DNA from: Terfezia claveryi
Taxonomy: Eukaryota; Ascomycota; Pezizomycetes; Pezizales; Pezizaceae
DNA length: 64,000 bases
Assembly: GCA_015179025.1 (NCBI GenBank)
Contig: WHUX01000228.1
Span: 1-64,000, forward strand
Direction: 5' to 3'
The notes under the pieces were generated by a model, which saw nothing but the letters and a program-made list of their open reading frames with translations, ran no database searches and had not been told where the DNA came from. This document shows positions 1-10,948 of the stretch, piece after piece; the stretch's first letter is position 1; each line of letters begins with the position of its first letter. Made by a program: the position numbers and the translations under genes.

Positions 1-480
1 GATCCCGACTATGAAATTATAGTAGAAACAGATGCATCAGACTACGTTTCTGCTGGAATTCTTTCGTAATATGACGATAATAGCATACTTCACCCTGTTG
101 CTTACTTCTCTAAGAAGCACTCACCAACTGAATGCAACTATGAGATTTATGATAAGGAATTAATGGCTATTATCCGATGCTTTGAAGAATGGTGAGCTGA
201 ATTGTAATCTACCCCCCATCCAATCAAAGTACTCTCAGATCACAAAAATCTAGAATACTTTATATTAACAAAGCTCCTCAACCGCCGTCAAGCTCGATGG
301 TCAGAATTTCTCTCCCGCTTCAACTTCAAGATAGTTTACCGTCCAGGTAAAGCAGGGGGAAAACCAGATGCATTAACAAGAAGGTCAGGAGACCTTCCAA
401 AGGAAGGAGATGAACGTATAAGGTTTCAAAATCTAGTCGTTCTCAAACCTCACAATTTAACAATCAATGCAACAGTAGAA
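1..480 (+). pseudogene. Ty3/gypsy RNase H remnant (element G0)
   Basis: This is the RNase H part of a chromoviral pol that runs in from the left edge. It would degrade the RNA strand of the RNA:DNA hybrid during cDNA synthesis. Translating from base 1 gives DPDYEIIVETDASDY, then [20 protein letters not shown] and later [10 protein letters not shown], the usual RNase H landmarks that G2 and G3 also show. In-frame stops (after AGILS near base 68 and after FEEW near base 195) make it non-functional. The integrase follows directly in the same polyprotein. Assignment is by family resemblance and is secure; the 5' half of the element lies outside the window. Confidence 0.85.
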
Positions 481-498
481 GAGCTGGAACTAGAGGAC

Positions 499-1961
499 TT
501 GTTTAATAGGGGTTTTGAAGTTGATCCACTGCCAAGAAAGACATTAGCTAAGCTACAACAAGGAGAGAAGCGATCTAAGGACATCTCGCTAGCTGAATGT
601 GAAGAGGATAATGGAAAGCTAAAATATCATAGGCATATATATGTACCAAATTATATGCCTCTAAAGTTACGTCTAATCCAGGACCATCATGATATCCCAG
701 CAGCGGGGCATCCAGGGCGATCCAAGACACTTGAGCTTATCTCGCGACAATATTATTGGCCAAAAATGCATAAGGATGTTGATCAGTATGTACGTAATTG
801 TCACTCCTGTCAACGTGCTCGAACGACATGACATGCCCCATACGGCATTCTTCGACCACTCGCAATTCCCCAAGGTGCTTGGCAAGATATCTCCATAGAT
901 TTCATTATTGGGCTACTCTAGTCAAATAGATACAACGCAATTTTGGTAGTAGTAAGTCGACTAACTAAAATGTGGCACTTTATTCCCTGTCGTGATACCA
1001 CTACTACAGAGCAATTAGCAGATCTATATGCTCGGCATATCTTCTGCCTCCATGGTCTTCCTAGAACAATTGTATCAGACCGTGGGTCTCAATTCATCTC
1101 TCACTTTTGGAGAGCTCTCTGTCAAGTGCTTAAGATTCAACCTCTCCTGTCCACACCGTTTCACCCTCAAACTGACAGCTAGACCGAACGAGTCAATGCC
1201 ACTCTAGAACAATATTTACGGGTGTATGTTAATTATTTGTAGGATGACTGGGAGAACTGGTTGCATCTGCCGAGTTTGCAGCTAATAATCAAGCTTCTGA
1301 AACAACTGGGTCATTTCCCTTCTTTGCGAATTATGGTTATGACCCACTGTGGCAATTTGATTTCGAGGAAAAGCCCATACGACCTGATGAGCAGAGTGCT
1401 ATAGAGGTGGCCGGGAAGATCAAGGAAATAACGGAACACTTACAAAACGAGATGGCTAGGGCGCAGGCACGGCAACAGGAGCAAGCAGACAAAGAACGAG
1501 ATAATGCTCCAGTATTCAAGGAGGGAGATCTGGTTTGGTTTAATAGCCAGCACATTACAACACAACGGCCAAGTAGAAAGCTCGACCATAAACGGATTGG
1601 CCCCTACAAGATCACAAAGGTCATATCCCCCTATGCATACGAACTCGACTTCCCCGCTAGTGTGCATTATCATCAAGTCCAGTATGTTTCACTTCTCGAC
1701 CCGGCAAACAATAATCCCCTACTTGGGCAATACAATCCCTCACCTCCACCAGTGATAGTTGATAATGAGGAAGAGTAGCATGTGGAAGAAATCTTGGATT
1801 CTCGTCTTCGGAGGAAGAAATTAGAGTACTTAGTGAAATGGGTAGGGTTTGAAAGACCAGACTGGGAACCGGCAACAAACATCAACAAACTCAAGGCTAT
1901 TGATGACTTCTACAGGCGAAATCCGAGCAAACCAGGACCACTGCCGGAAGACGAAGACTAA
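499..1961 (+). pseudogene. Integrase plus chromodomain remnant (element G0)
   Basis: The integrase would insert cDNA into chromosomes and the chromodomain would guide it to chromatin. An H-H-C-C zinc-binding domain lies at 640-831 (HHDIPAAGHPGR ... CHSCQRA). The DDE core starts at 943 and includes IVSDRGSQF and HPQTDS; it is interrupted by a stop at 1180 and frame changes near 1240-1400. A basic C-terminal domain at 1407-1778 contains KLDHKRIGPYKI. The chromodomain at 1780-1930 reads VEEILDSRLRR ... LEYLVKWVGFERPDWEP, separated by one stop at 1776. The true end is the TAA at 1959-1961. The many stops show an old copy. Confidence 0.88.
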
Positions 1962-1983
1962 GCCTCAAGGGACTTCGGCCTGT

Positions 1984-1996
1984 AAGGAGGGGATAT
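1984..1996 (+). other. Polypurine tract of G0
   Basis: A purine run (aaggaggggata) sits immediately before the TGTCAC start of the 3' LTR. This is the normal place for the plus-strand primer of an LTR retrotransposon, which supports the LTR boundary. Confidence 0.7.
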
Positions 1997-2488
1997 TGTC
2001 ACGGCGTTAATTTACTTGCGAGCTATTTGACACCCGAACAGGCTTGTTCGAGTGTCAGCACGGTATTTGAATTTACTTGCGAGCTATTTGATACCCGAAC
2101 AGGCTTGTTCGAGTGTCAGCACGGTATTTGAATTTACTTGCAAGGTATTAGACACCCGAACAGGTTTGTTCGAGTGTCAGCAGGCTTGTTCGAGTGTCTT
2201 AATACTAGAAGGGATTAGAGAGGTGGATTGCGGAGTATCACCTGCGATCGCAGGTGACGTCAAGTTAGTCGGGCGCCACTCCTTTGGCCATGGTAATCGT
2301 GTATATAGGAAGCTTTAGTTGTCGTTTCTTGTTCTTGTTTCTTACGCAACGTCTTGTATTATAACCTTGGTAATATAGACTCTGCCTTTTGTCCTGATAC
2401 TCCAATCTACGGTTATAGTTTCGTCTTCGTGCGCTCCTTGGAGTCACGTCTTTAGTTATAGCCACAGCCATCGACTTACGCCGTTACA
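1997..2488 (+). mobile_element. 3' LTR of G0
   Basis: A 492-bp LTR. It begins TGTCACGGCG and ends CGCCGTTACA, which are near-perfect short inverted termini of the TG...CA type. It follows the polypurine tract and the pol stop. It contains a 61-bp tandem repeat near its start (2009-2191). Part of this LTR (from 2160 on) recurs at 15647-15975. The 5' LTR is outside the window, so no target duplication can be checked. Confidence 0.88.
2009..2191 (+). repeat. 61-bp tandem repeat with hairpin, G0 LTR
   Basis: Three units start at 2009, 2070 and 2131 (each beginning aatttacttgc). Each holds a 28-nt inverted repeat, GACACCCGAACA and TGTTCGAGTGTC around a 4-nt centre, at 2029-2056, 2090-2117 and 2151-2178, followed by a half copy at about 2181-2198. 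The same inverted repeat occurs in the LTRs of G1. Confidence 0.9.
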
Positions 2489-2934
2489 AATAGATATTTA
2501 CATTCTCTATATAATCAGCAAGCCAAGTTGATATGATAGGTATACAACGACGGATGTTCTTATCTCCGCATGCTATCTCCGACCCACTCGCCTTCGCAAA
2601 GTTAGTCATTGTCCAACAAAGCCTCTTTTGACTTTGTCACCATACCTGAAACATATTGACTATGGGTTCCAAGATCCTTTCAATCTGTCGGTGTTAAGTC
2701 TCAAGGGAATCATGCTCTTAGTTCCGAACCGAGAATACGATGAGAGACTTTGTTCATTTCAGGCTAATAGGTAACAGGCCTATTAGTATCTATGCTTAGC
2801 TTGATGCCTTATTTCGGATAGCTGATGGGATATTCCCCATGCTCATGAAAATTGGCCACAACTTCTTATCACCAGAAAAGTTGGACAAGCATGTTTGATC
2901 CGAGGTTATCAGAATAGGCACTAGACTCGAGTCA
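2160..2934 (+). repeat. Left copy of the ~775-bp direct duplication flanking the PLE cluster
   Basis: This stretch, from inside the G0 LTR to the sequence ctcgagtca, is repeated almost base for base at 15647-16419. The two copies lie exactly at the two outer ends of the PLE cluster. 2489-2934 itself shows no gene and is genomic sequence next to G0. Confidence 0.9.
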
Positions 2935-3585
2935 GGGGGGAGGAAGAAAATTGTTAGAATTCCTGAAGAGTATCACGAAGCAGACAACTTGACTTGTGGG
3001 TCACTGTTGGTTTCATCTGGATTGACTCTTCAGTGCTTGATACTTATACCTTTTCCTACCTCTAATGTGACTCACGGTAATTGTGATTATTTCCGTGGTG
3101 TGGGTGGGCTGACCACCCTCTTCTAAAAATCTATATTAAAAGTGTGACTCATTCATGTATAATGGTGTGACTCATTAAACATGATTACGTCATGCAGTCA
3201 GCAATACTAATTTGGGGGCAGTGTGCTAATCTTACCTGCATGGATAACGCATGTGCGATAGGTGTGACTCCGACGTGCATGTGCATGCATGATGACTGCA
3301 TTGCGCTAATGCAGGGTAAGCGCTAATAATATACCCTTGCTAGCGGCTATATTTCAGTGTGGCACACTAAAAACATAACCGAATTCACCCAGAGTGAGCC
3401 GCAACGAGAGTGGTTACCGGAGGGATGAGAGAAGCGAGTAGGAGAAGTGGAGGGGAATGGAGGTTGAAGCCTTCATTTTCCCGTTTCCTGGGTATTAGCG
3501 TATAGCCCAAACTAGTATTCTGACTCACTTATCCTGAAGTGGGAACTTACAGGTTATGTTTTTAGAATACGCCACCATATTATTT
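2935..3585 (-). repeat. pLTR a, downstream of PLE copy A
   Basis: Non-coding repeat following the A reading frame on the minus strand. It contains the ORF-proximal tail (3480-3585), a GC-rich central part, tgca-rich palindromes around 3210-3300, and the ribozyme at the distal end. The same sequence recurs as pLTRs b-f. Confidence 0.8.
2970..3043 (-). ncRNA. Hammerhead ribozyme (type I), pLTR a
   Basis: On the minus strand the core elements CTGAAGA, GAAA and the cleavage triplet GTC occur in order. Stem I pairs GTATC-AAGCA with TGCTT-CGT-GATAC. Stem II is GTC/GAT, with one G-U pair, and stem III is CAAC/GTTG plus TGAC/GTCA. The core is intact. Confidence 0.88.
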
Positions 3586-5088
3586 TTACAGATGTAGACT
3601 TGTGAATAAGTCTATGAGGGTGGTATCATCTGGAAATGTTTCAAGGAATTTAGCATTGAATCTTTGGCACAAGTCGCCGAAGTTAATAGTTTTTTTACGA
3701 CTAATAATCAATGTTACTTCGAGAAGCTTAGGAGGGATTTCGCTTCCCTGCCAGACTTCTTGAATTCCTTGTTGTACATTTCGTACATCTATAAAATCCC
3801 ATATTGGATTAAGAATGGATTTAACTACCATGATGTTATCCACTCCCGCTGGTTTGACCATACGGTACCGGTTTTCCCATCTTGTATTGTAGTTACGGGT
3901 AATCCATTCTTTGACCAAAATGAGTGGGTACTCTCGGCTGAGGTAAATAGAGGCAAGTTCCTCAACTGATTGCTTGTATATGTCTACATTAGACGACAAG
4001 GCAGCGAGCCAACTCATCTCTCTGAGGAAAGTTCCTTTTTTCATCCATTTTGGATGCCCCGAAGAGAATGGGATTCGTTCGAAATGGTTTAGTGGTTTCC
4101 TGTATGGTCTGAAGTCGAACTTCCCTGTAGACGGGGTGTGCATAACTTCTAGATCCAAAAATACCATACGGTATTTATCCACTTCCCATTTGAGCTTAAG
4201 ACCTGGGAATTTCAGGCGCTCTTTGGCATATTCCAGTGCTAAACTTTCGTTTGGCACAAGGATTATAGTAAAAATGTCATCGATATACCTTTTGTACAGA
4301 AGTACTTGAGGGTCTTTGATCATATGTTGTTCATATTTAGCCGCGTATAGATTAGCAATATGTGGAGAGCTTGCGACTCCCATTGCTAATCCATCCGTTT
4401 GCAAGAACAAATTACTACCATACCGAAAAACAAGGTAGTTGTTCGCAATTGAACAAAGTTCTCGGGCAAGTTTGCCTTTGATCTCTCCATGATGTTTAGA
4501 AGCCGCAGCTTCGACCACATCATGAATGGCAATAAGCGGGACATTCGGGTAGAATGCTTCTACATCCACTGAAAGCATGAAAGCTTTCATACCAAACGGA
4601 ACTTTAACCTTTAACAGTTCTTGGGCTAGCGTTCTACTGTTAAGTAGAATCGTAGGTGATGTTCTGACTTCATCTTCCAAGAGGTTACACAACATGGACG
4701 CAGCAGTTTCACCCGTGAAACTATGGCAAGGAATGATTGGTCTAAACTTGGTCGGTTTTTTATGGATTTTCGGGAGTCCACTAAAGCGTGGCAGCTTCCG
4801 AATATCTTCGTTCCAAGCTTTAGCCAGTAGGAAATTTTCCTCTTGTTCAGTCAGGGAATAGGTATCTGACTGAACAATCTGGTCCAAGTGTGTTTGCAAG
4901 TTTTTCATAACTTCATGACACTTATCAACGTTGATCTTGGTTATTGATCTATCATTGGATAAGTAGTCATTGCATTGCATAATATACCATGTTCGGGATA
5001 CTACAGCAGTACCAAGATTCTTGTCCGTACTTGTTACGAACAAGTCGTGTTTTTTCAAGTACTCCAGCAGTTTTGCTGCATCTTTCAT
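3586..5088 (-). CDS. PLE copy A: reverse transcriptase, C-terminal half
   Basis: An open 500-codon stretch that is the RT half of a larger protein, so the first Met is probably internal. Motifs in order: TDKNLGTAVV (21-30), FSGLPKIHKKP (102-112) with RPII (116-119), motif A with the first catalytic Asp in SVDVEAFYPNVP (D175), motif B DGLAMGVASSP (232-242), and YIDDIF (268-273) with the catalytic Asp pair. The IHK and AMG blocks are typical of Penelope-like RTs. The roughly 110 residues at the end are basic and show no GIY-YIG endonuclease, so this resembles endonuclease-lacking PLEs. It ends in DLFTSLHL. This is the longest uninterrupted RT among the three copies. Confidence 0.82.
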   Translation of the reverse strand: MKDAAKLLEYLKKHDLFVTSTDKNLGTAVVSRTWYIMQCNDYLSNDRSITKINVDKCHEVMKNLQTHLDQIVQSDTYSLTEQEENFLLAKAWNEDIRKLPRFSGLPKIHKKPTKFRPIIPCHSFTGETAASMLCNLLEDEVRTSPTILLNSRTLAQELLKVKVPFGMKAFMLSVDVEAFYPNVPLIAIHDVVEAAASKHHGEIKGKLARELCSIANNYLVFRYGSNLFLQTDGLAMGVASSPHIANLYAAKYEQHMIKDPQVLLYKRYIDDIFTIILVPNESLALEYAKERLKFPGLKLKWEVDKYRMVFLDLEVMHTPSTGKFDFRPYRKPLNHFERIPFSSGHPKWMKKGTFLREMSWLAALSSNVDIYKQSVEELASIYLSREYPLILVKEWITRNYNTRWENRYRMVKPAGVDNIMVVKSILNPIWDFIDVRNVQQGIQEVWQGSEIPPKLLEVTLIISRKKTINFGDLCQRFNAKFLETFPDDTTLIDLFTSLHL

Positions 5089-6608
5089 CCCTTAGTGAGT
5101 ATGCCGGTTGTTTTAGGTGCTTCTTTGATCATTCGATATAATCGAGAACGTCCCTCAGCCAACCCTGCTTTGACAGGTACTGATGCTTTAGGAGCTGATA
5201 CTGGTGTATCGGAACCTAAAGAGTAGCGGTGGTCATATGCTTTATTATCTTTACCATTAAAATGACATTTCCATCTAATGGTATTGCAAAAATGTTCGTA
5301 ATCACGTAAGACAATAGAAGAATTTATTTCAGTACTAAACATAAAGCGGAAACCCTTGCTAATGGAATTCGCCACGTCATGTGGCAATTCCACTCCTTCC
5401 AACAGATGTACTCCTCACCGAAATCTAAGCGAGTCCAACAATGCCAGTGGCATACGCTGACGAATTTCCATCACTGCTTGGTTGAAAGGGATGTTTAGTA
5501 AACGGTCTGGATAAGACGATGGGTTGGACCAGGTCCACATACCTTCTGAGTCTTTTTCTGACTCTTTGCCTTCTTCACTTTCGTCGCTAAAGTGGCAGTG
5601 TTAGATTCGGCTCGCTTCCTTTTCTTCCCATTTGAAGTTTTTGAGGAGGTGTTTTTCGCCAGCTTTGCTGGCGTTTTGCCCTTTCCGTTGCCTTTTCTCT
5701 TCGAATCTATAATCGACACAATTTGAGTTAGATAATGATCGCTATAGCCCTTTCGGAGGGATCGTACCTTTCTCTTTTCAAAGAGTGTCTTGGACGGCTT
5801 TGCGAACCGTGTCAGCCAGACTATCTTAGGTGATAGCTGGACCCTGTTGGGGGTCTTTCGCAGCGTCCTTCAACTTCATTTTATTCAGAGCTGTTTCCAG
5901 CTCTGCTATTGCCTTGCTTCCGGCAATATCTACTACTCTAGTAGCATAAGTGAAGATGTGCTGAGAAAGTAGGCCTTTTTCGTTGGTAAGAAATGACGTA
6001 TTCTTGCCAGTGGAGGTAGTTGTATCCGTAGCGTTATGAAGGGCTACCAGTTCTTCATAACGTTGATCAATAATATTGACCACAGTTTTTTGGATCGCGG
6101 GTCGACGTAGTCTAGTATGGAGGAATGTCACTTCCTGTTCCCTTGCTGTAATAGCTTGGGAGAGCATTTCCATACGGAAGGCCAACACCTTCGATTCGAC
6201 TCCTGCTAGGAATACCTTCGCAGTAGAGGTTTGATTGAGTAGATCATTCCCGTTATCCAAGTCCATTCCCTCACGGGAATCCTCCAAGTATTCCTTAGAA
6301 AATTGGATTTTTGGCACATGGATGCCCTGGATTTCAGAGGGCCAGGTCCCTCGTGATTTGTGCTCCTCCAACTTTCTCAAAGTGGCTCGAGACCTGTAAT
6401 AGGTCTGAGCTAATTTGTAGTGTTGGACCAAAAAGGAACGGAGACTTTCGCGATAGCTCGTCGGAATAAGGTCAATGACCTCATTCAGCGACGTCGCGAG
6501 CGCAGAGTGGTTCGCTCGTTGGACAGATTGGTTCATCTGAACGTAGGAGGAGGAGGTGACGGCGAAGGCGAACGGAGATGGGGAGCGGATGGCACGAAGG
6601 GAGGACAT
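5085..6608 (-). pseudogene. PLE copy A: N-terminal half
   Basis: The upstream part of the PLE protein. It starts at ATG 6608 (MSSLRAIRSPSP). The first 260 residues (to 5826) are mostly helical and charged. A CAA-to-TAA/TAG-type stop after GPAIT ends it there, while copies B and C read on. A second stop lies near 5419, and the stretch 5402-5085 then runs into the RT. A Lys/Arg-rich stretch around 5495-5719 (KKRKRAES, TKVKKAKSQKK) lies in another frame and is open in all copies; it resembles a nuclear localisation or RNA-binding region. I do not recognise a domain. Confidence 0.7.
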
Positions 6609-6668
6609 TGTTGTTTTCGTGGGTGGGTATGGATCGTTTGTGCGAAAAAGAATTCGTCTTTGAAAGTC

Positions 6669-7221
6669 GGGGGGGAGGAAGAAAATTGTTAGAATTCCTG
6701 AAGAGTATCATGAAGTAGACAACTTGACTTGTGGGTCACTGTTGGTTTCGTCTGGATTGACTCTTCAGTGCTTGATACTTATACCTTTTCTACCTCTAAT
6801 GTGACTCACGGTAATTGTGATTATTTCCGTAGTGTGGGTGGGCTGACCACCCTCTTCTAAAAATCTAAATTAAAAGTGTGACTCGTTCATACATAATGGT
6901 GTGACTCATTAAACATGATTGCGTCATGCAGTCAGCAATACTAATTTGGAGGCGGTGTGCTAATCTTACCTGCATGCATGACGCATGTGCGACGGGTGTG
7001 ACTCCGATGTGCATGTGCATGCATGATGACTGCATTGCGCTAATGCAGGGTAAGCGCTAATAATATACCCTTGCTAGCGGCTATGTTTCAGTGTGGCACA
7101 CTAAAAACATAACCGAATTCACCCGGAGTGAGCCGCAACGAGAGCGGTTACCCGGAGGGGCGAGCGAAGCAAGTAGCGGAAGTGGAGGGGAATGGAGGTT
7201 GAAGCAAGTTATGTTTTTAGT
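6669..7221 (-). repeat. pLTR b, upstream of PLE copy A
   Basis: Same repeat as pLTR a, from the ggggggaggaag terminus to gttgaagca, then a short gttatgtttttag join to pLTR c. It lies 5' of the A reading frame on the minus strand and lacks the ORF-proximal tail present in pLTR a. Confidence 0.8.
6705..6778 (-). ncRNA. Hammerhead ribozyme (type I), pLTR b
   Basis: Minus-strand CTGAAGA, stem II GTC/GAC, GAAA, stem III and GTC are all present. One base of stem I has changed (TACTT opposite AAGCA), giving a C-A mismatch next to the cleavage site, so activity may be reduced. Confidence 0.85.
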
Positions 7222-7872
7222 GGGGGGGGAGGAAGAAAATTGTTAGAATTCCTGAAGAGTATACGAAGCAGACAACTTGACTTGTGGGTCACTGTTGGTT
7301 TCGTCTGGATTGACTCTTCAGTGCTTGATACTTATACCTTTTCCTACCTCTAATGTGACTCACGGTAATTGTGATTATTTCCGTGGTGTGGGTGGGCTGA
7401 CCACCCTCTTCTAAAAATCTAAATTAAAAGTATGACTCGTTCATGCATAATGGTGTGACTCATTAAACATGATTGCGTCATGCAGTCAGCAATACTAATT
7501 TGGGGGCGGTGTGCTAATCTTACCTGCATGCATGACGCATGTGCGACGGGTGTGACTCCGACGTGCATGTGCATGCATGATGACTGCATTGTGCTAATGC
7601 AGGGTAAGCACTAGTAATATACCCTTGCTAGCGGCTATGTTTCAGTGTGGCACACTAAAAACATAACCGAATTCACCCAGAGTGAGCCGCAACAGAGCGG
7701 TTACCCGGAGGGGCGAGCGAAGCGAGTAGCGGAAGTGGAGGGGAACGGAGGGTGAAGCCTTCATTTTCCCGTTTCCTAGGTATTAGCGTATAGCCCAAAC
7801 TAGTATTCTGACTCACTTATCCTGAAGTGGGACTTACAGGTTATGTTTTTAGAACACGCCACCATATTATTT
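7222..7872 (-). repeat. pLTR c, downstream of PLE copy B
   Basis: Full-length pLTR with the ORF-proximal tail (about 7760-7872), directly abutting pLTR b. The b-c junction shows that A and B are in tandem, B upstream of A on the minus strand. Confidence 0.8.
7259..7331 (-). ncRNA. Hammerhead ribozyme (type I), pLTR c
   Basis: Core CTGAAGA, GAAA and GTC and stems II and III are intact on the minus strand. One base is lost in the distal part of stem I (gtatacgaag instead of gtatcacgaag). Confidence 0.83.
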
Positions 7873-9276
7873 TTACAGATGTAGACTTTCGAATAAGTCT
7901 CCGAGGGTGGTATCATCTGGAAATGTTTCAAGAAATTTAGCATTGAATCTTTGGCACAAGTCGCCGAAGTTAATAGTTTTTTTACGACTAATAATCAATG
8001 TTGCTTCGAGAAGTTTAGGAGGGATTTGGCTTCCCTGCCAGACTTCTTGAATTCCTTGTTGTACATTTCGTACATCTATAAAATCCCATATTGGATTAAG
8101 AACGGATTTAACTACCATGATGTTATCCACTCCCGCTGGTTTGACCATGCGGTACCGGTTTTCCCATCTTGTATTGTAGTTACGGGTAATCCATTCTTTG
8201 ACCAAAACGAGTGGGTACTCTCGGCTGAGGTAAATAGAGGCAAGTTCCTCAACCGATTGCTTGTATATGTCTGCATTAGACGACAAGGCAGCGAGCCGAC
8301 TCATCTCTCCGAGGAAAGTTCCTTTTTTCATCCATTTTGGATGCCCCGAAGAGAATGGGATTCGTTCGAAATGGTTTAGTGGTTTCCTGTATGGTCTGAA
8401 GTCGAACTTCCCTGTAGACGGGGTGTGCATAACTTCTAGATCCAAAAATATCATATGATATTTATCCACTTCCCATTTGAGCTTAAGACCTGGGAATTTC
8501 AGGCGCTCTTTGGCATATTCCAGTGCTAAACTTTCGTTTGGCGCAAGGATTATAGTAAAAATGTCATCGATATACCTTTTGTACAGAAGTACTTGAGGGT
8601 CTTTGATCATATGTTGTTCATATTTAGCCGCGTATAGATTAGCAATATGTGGAGAGCTTGCGACTCCCATTGCTAATCCATCCGTTTACAAGAACAAATT
8701 ACTACCATACCGAAAAACAAGGTAGTTGTTCGCAATTGAACAGAGTTCTCGGGCAAGTTTGCCTTTGATCTCTCCGTGATGTTTAGAAGCCGCAGCTTCG
8801 ACCACATCGTGAATGGCAATAAGCGGGACATTCGGGTAGAATGCTTCTACATCCGCTGAAAGCATAAAAGCTTTCATACCAAACGGAACTTTAACCTTTA
8901 ACAGTTCTTGGGCTAACGTTCTACTGTTAAGTAGAATCGTAGGTGATGTTTTGACTTCATCTTCCAAGAGGTTACACAACATGGACGCAGCAGTTTCACC
9001 CATGAAACTGTGGCAAGGAATGATTGGTCTAAACTTGGTCGGTTTTTTATGGATTTTCGGGAGTCCACTAAAGCGTGGCAGCTTCCGAATATCTTCGTTC
9101 CAAGCTTTAGCCAGTAGGAAATTTTCCTCTTGTTCGGTCAGGGAATAGGTATCTGACTGAACAATCTGGTCCAAGTGTGTTTGCAAGTTTTTCATAACTT
9201 CGTGACACTTATCAACGTTGATCTTGGTTATCGATCTATCATTGGATAAGTAGTCTTGCATTGCATAATATACCAT
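7873..9276 (-). pseudogene. PLE copy B: reverse transcriptase
   Basis: RT half of copy B, almost identical to copy A. It is open from 9276 to 8686 (motif A as SADVEAFYPNVP), then one stop (CAA to TAA in the codon before the DGLAMG block, near 8686), then open from 8670 to 7873 with MGVASSP and YIDDIF. Catalytic Asp residues are kept. It ends DLFESLHL. No endonuclease domain follows. Confidence 0.82.
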
Positions 9277-9286
9277 GTTCGGGATA

Positions 9287-10891
9287 CTACAGCAGTACCA
9301 AGATTCTTGTCTGTATTGTTACGTACAAGTCGTGTTTTTTCAAGTACTCCAGCAGTTTTGCTGCATCTTTCATCCCTTGGTGATTGATGCCGGTTGTTTT
9401 AGGTGCTTCTTCGATCATTCGACATAATCGAGAACGTCCCTCGGCCAACCCTGCTTCGACAGGTACTGACGCTTTAGGAGCTGATACTGGTGTATCGGAA
9501 CCTAAAGAGTAGCGGTGGTCATATGCTTTATTATCTTTACCATTAAAATGACATTTCCATCTAATGGTATTGCAAAAATGTTCGTAATCACGTAAGACAA
9601 TAGAAGAATTTATTTCAGTACTAAACATAAAGCGGAAACCCTTGCTAATGGAATTCGCCACGTCATGTGGCAATTCCACTCCTTCCAACAGATGTACTCC
9701 TCGCCGAAATCTAAGCGAGTCCAACAATGCCAGTGGCATACGCTGACGAATTTCCATCACTGCTTGGTTGAAAGGGATGTTTAGTAAACGGTCTGGATAA
9801 GACGATGGGTTGGACCAGGTCCACATACCTTCTGAGTCTTTTTCTGACTCTTTGTCTTCTTCACTTTCGTCGCTGAAGTGGCGGCGTTGGATTCGGCTCG
9901 CTTCCTCTTCTTCCCGTTTGAAGTTTTTGAGGAGGTGTTTTTCGCCAGCTTTGCTGGCGTTTTGCCCTTTCCGTTGCCTTTTCTCTTCGAATCTATAATC
10001 GACACAATTTGAGTTAGATAATGATCGCTTTAGCCCTTTCGGAGGGATCGTACCTTTCTCTTTTCGAAGAGCGTCTTGGATGGCTTTGCGAACCGTGTCA
10101 GCCAGACTATCTTGGGTGATAGCTGGACCCTGTTGGGGGTCTTTCGCAGCGTCCTTCAACTTCATCTTATTCAGAGCTGTTTCCAGCTCTGCTATTGCCT
10201 TGCTTCCGGCAATATCTACTACTCGAGTAGCATAAGTGAAGATGTCCTGAGAAAGCAGGCCTTTTTCGTTGGTAAGAAATGACGTATTCTTGCCAGTGGA
10301 GGTAGTTGTATCCGTAGCGTTATGAAGGGCTACCAGTTCTTCATAACGTTGATCAATAATATTGACCACGGTTTTTTGGATCGCGGGCGACGTAGTCTAG
10401 TATGGAGGAATGTCACTTCCTGTTCCCTTGCTGTAATAGCTTGGGAGAGCATTTCCATACGGAAGGCCAACACCTTCGATTCGACTCCTGCTAGGAATAC
10501 CTTCGCAGTAGAGGTTTGATCGAGTAGATCATTCCCGTCATCCAAGTCCATTCCCTCACGGGAATCCTCCAAGTATTCCTTAGAAAATTGGATTTTTGGC
10601 ACATGGATGCCCTGGATTTCAGAGGGCCAGGTCCCTTGTGATTTGTGCTCCTCCAACTTTCTCAAAGTGGCTCGAGACCTGTAATAGGTCTGAGCTATTT
10701 GTAGTGTTGGACCAAAAAGGAACGGAGACTTTCGCGATAGCTCGTCGGAATGAGGTCAATGACCTCATTCAGCGACGTCGCGAGCGCAGAGTGGTTCGCT
10801 CGTTGGACAGATTGGTTCATCTGAACGTAGGAGGAGGAGGTGACGGGAAGGCGGACGGAGATGGGGAGCGGATGGCACGAAGGGAGGACAT
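9287..10891 (-). pseudogene. PLE copy B: N-terminal half
   Basis: Start ATG at 10891 (MSSLRAIRSPSP). A 1-base deletion soon after shifts the frame. The segments 10800-10695 and 10665-10330 are in phase with the A protein, and a 360-codon stretch 10369-9287 continues to HDLYVT. In this copy the stretch between GPAITQDSLADTVRKA and the RT is uninterrupted: an acidic/basic low-complexity section (FKREEEEASRIQRR, DESEEDKESEKDSEG), then a unique section with PLALLDSLRFRRGVHLLEG and FCNTIRWKCHFNGK. A further frameshift separates it from the RT. Confidence 0.72.
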
Positions 10892-10948
10892 TGTTGTTTT
10901 CGTGGTGTGTATGGGTCGTTTGTGCGAAAAGAATTCGTTTTGAAAGTC

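Noticed and set aside
3664..4309. Plus-strand frames opposite the PLE RT (and the like at 7951-8379 and 14277-14873)
   Set aside because: Shadows of the conserved RT frame; they carry no domain and follow RT codon positions.
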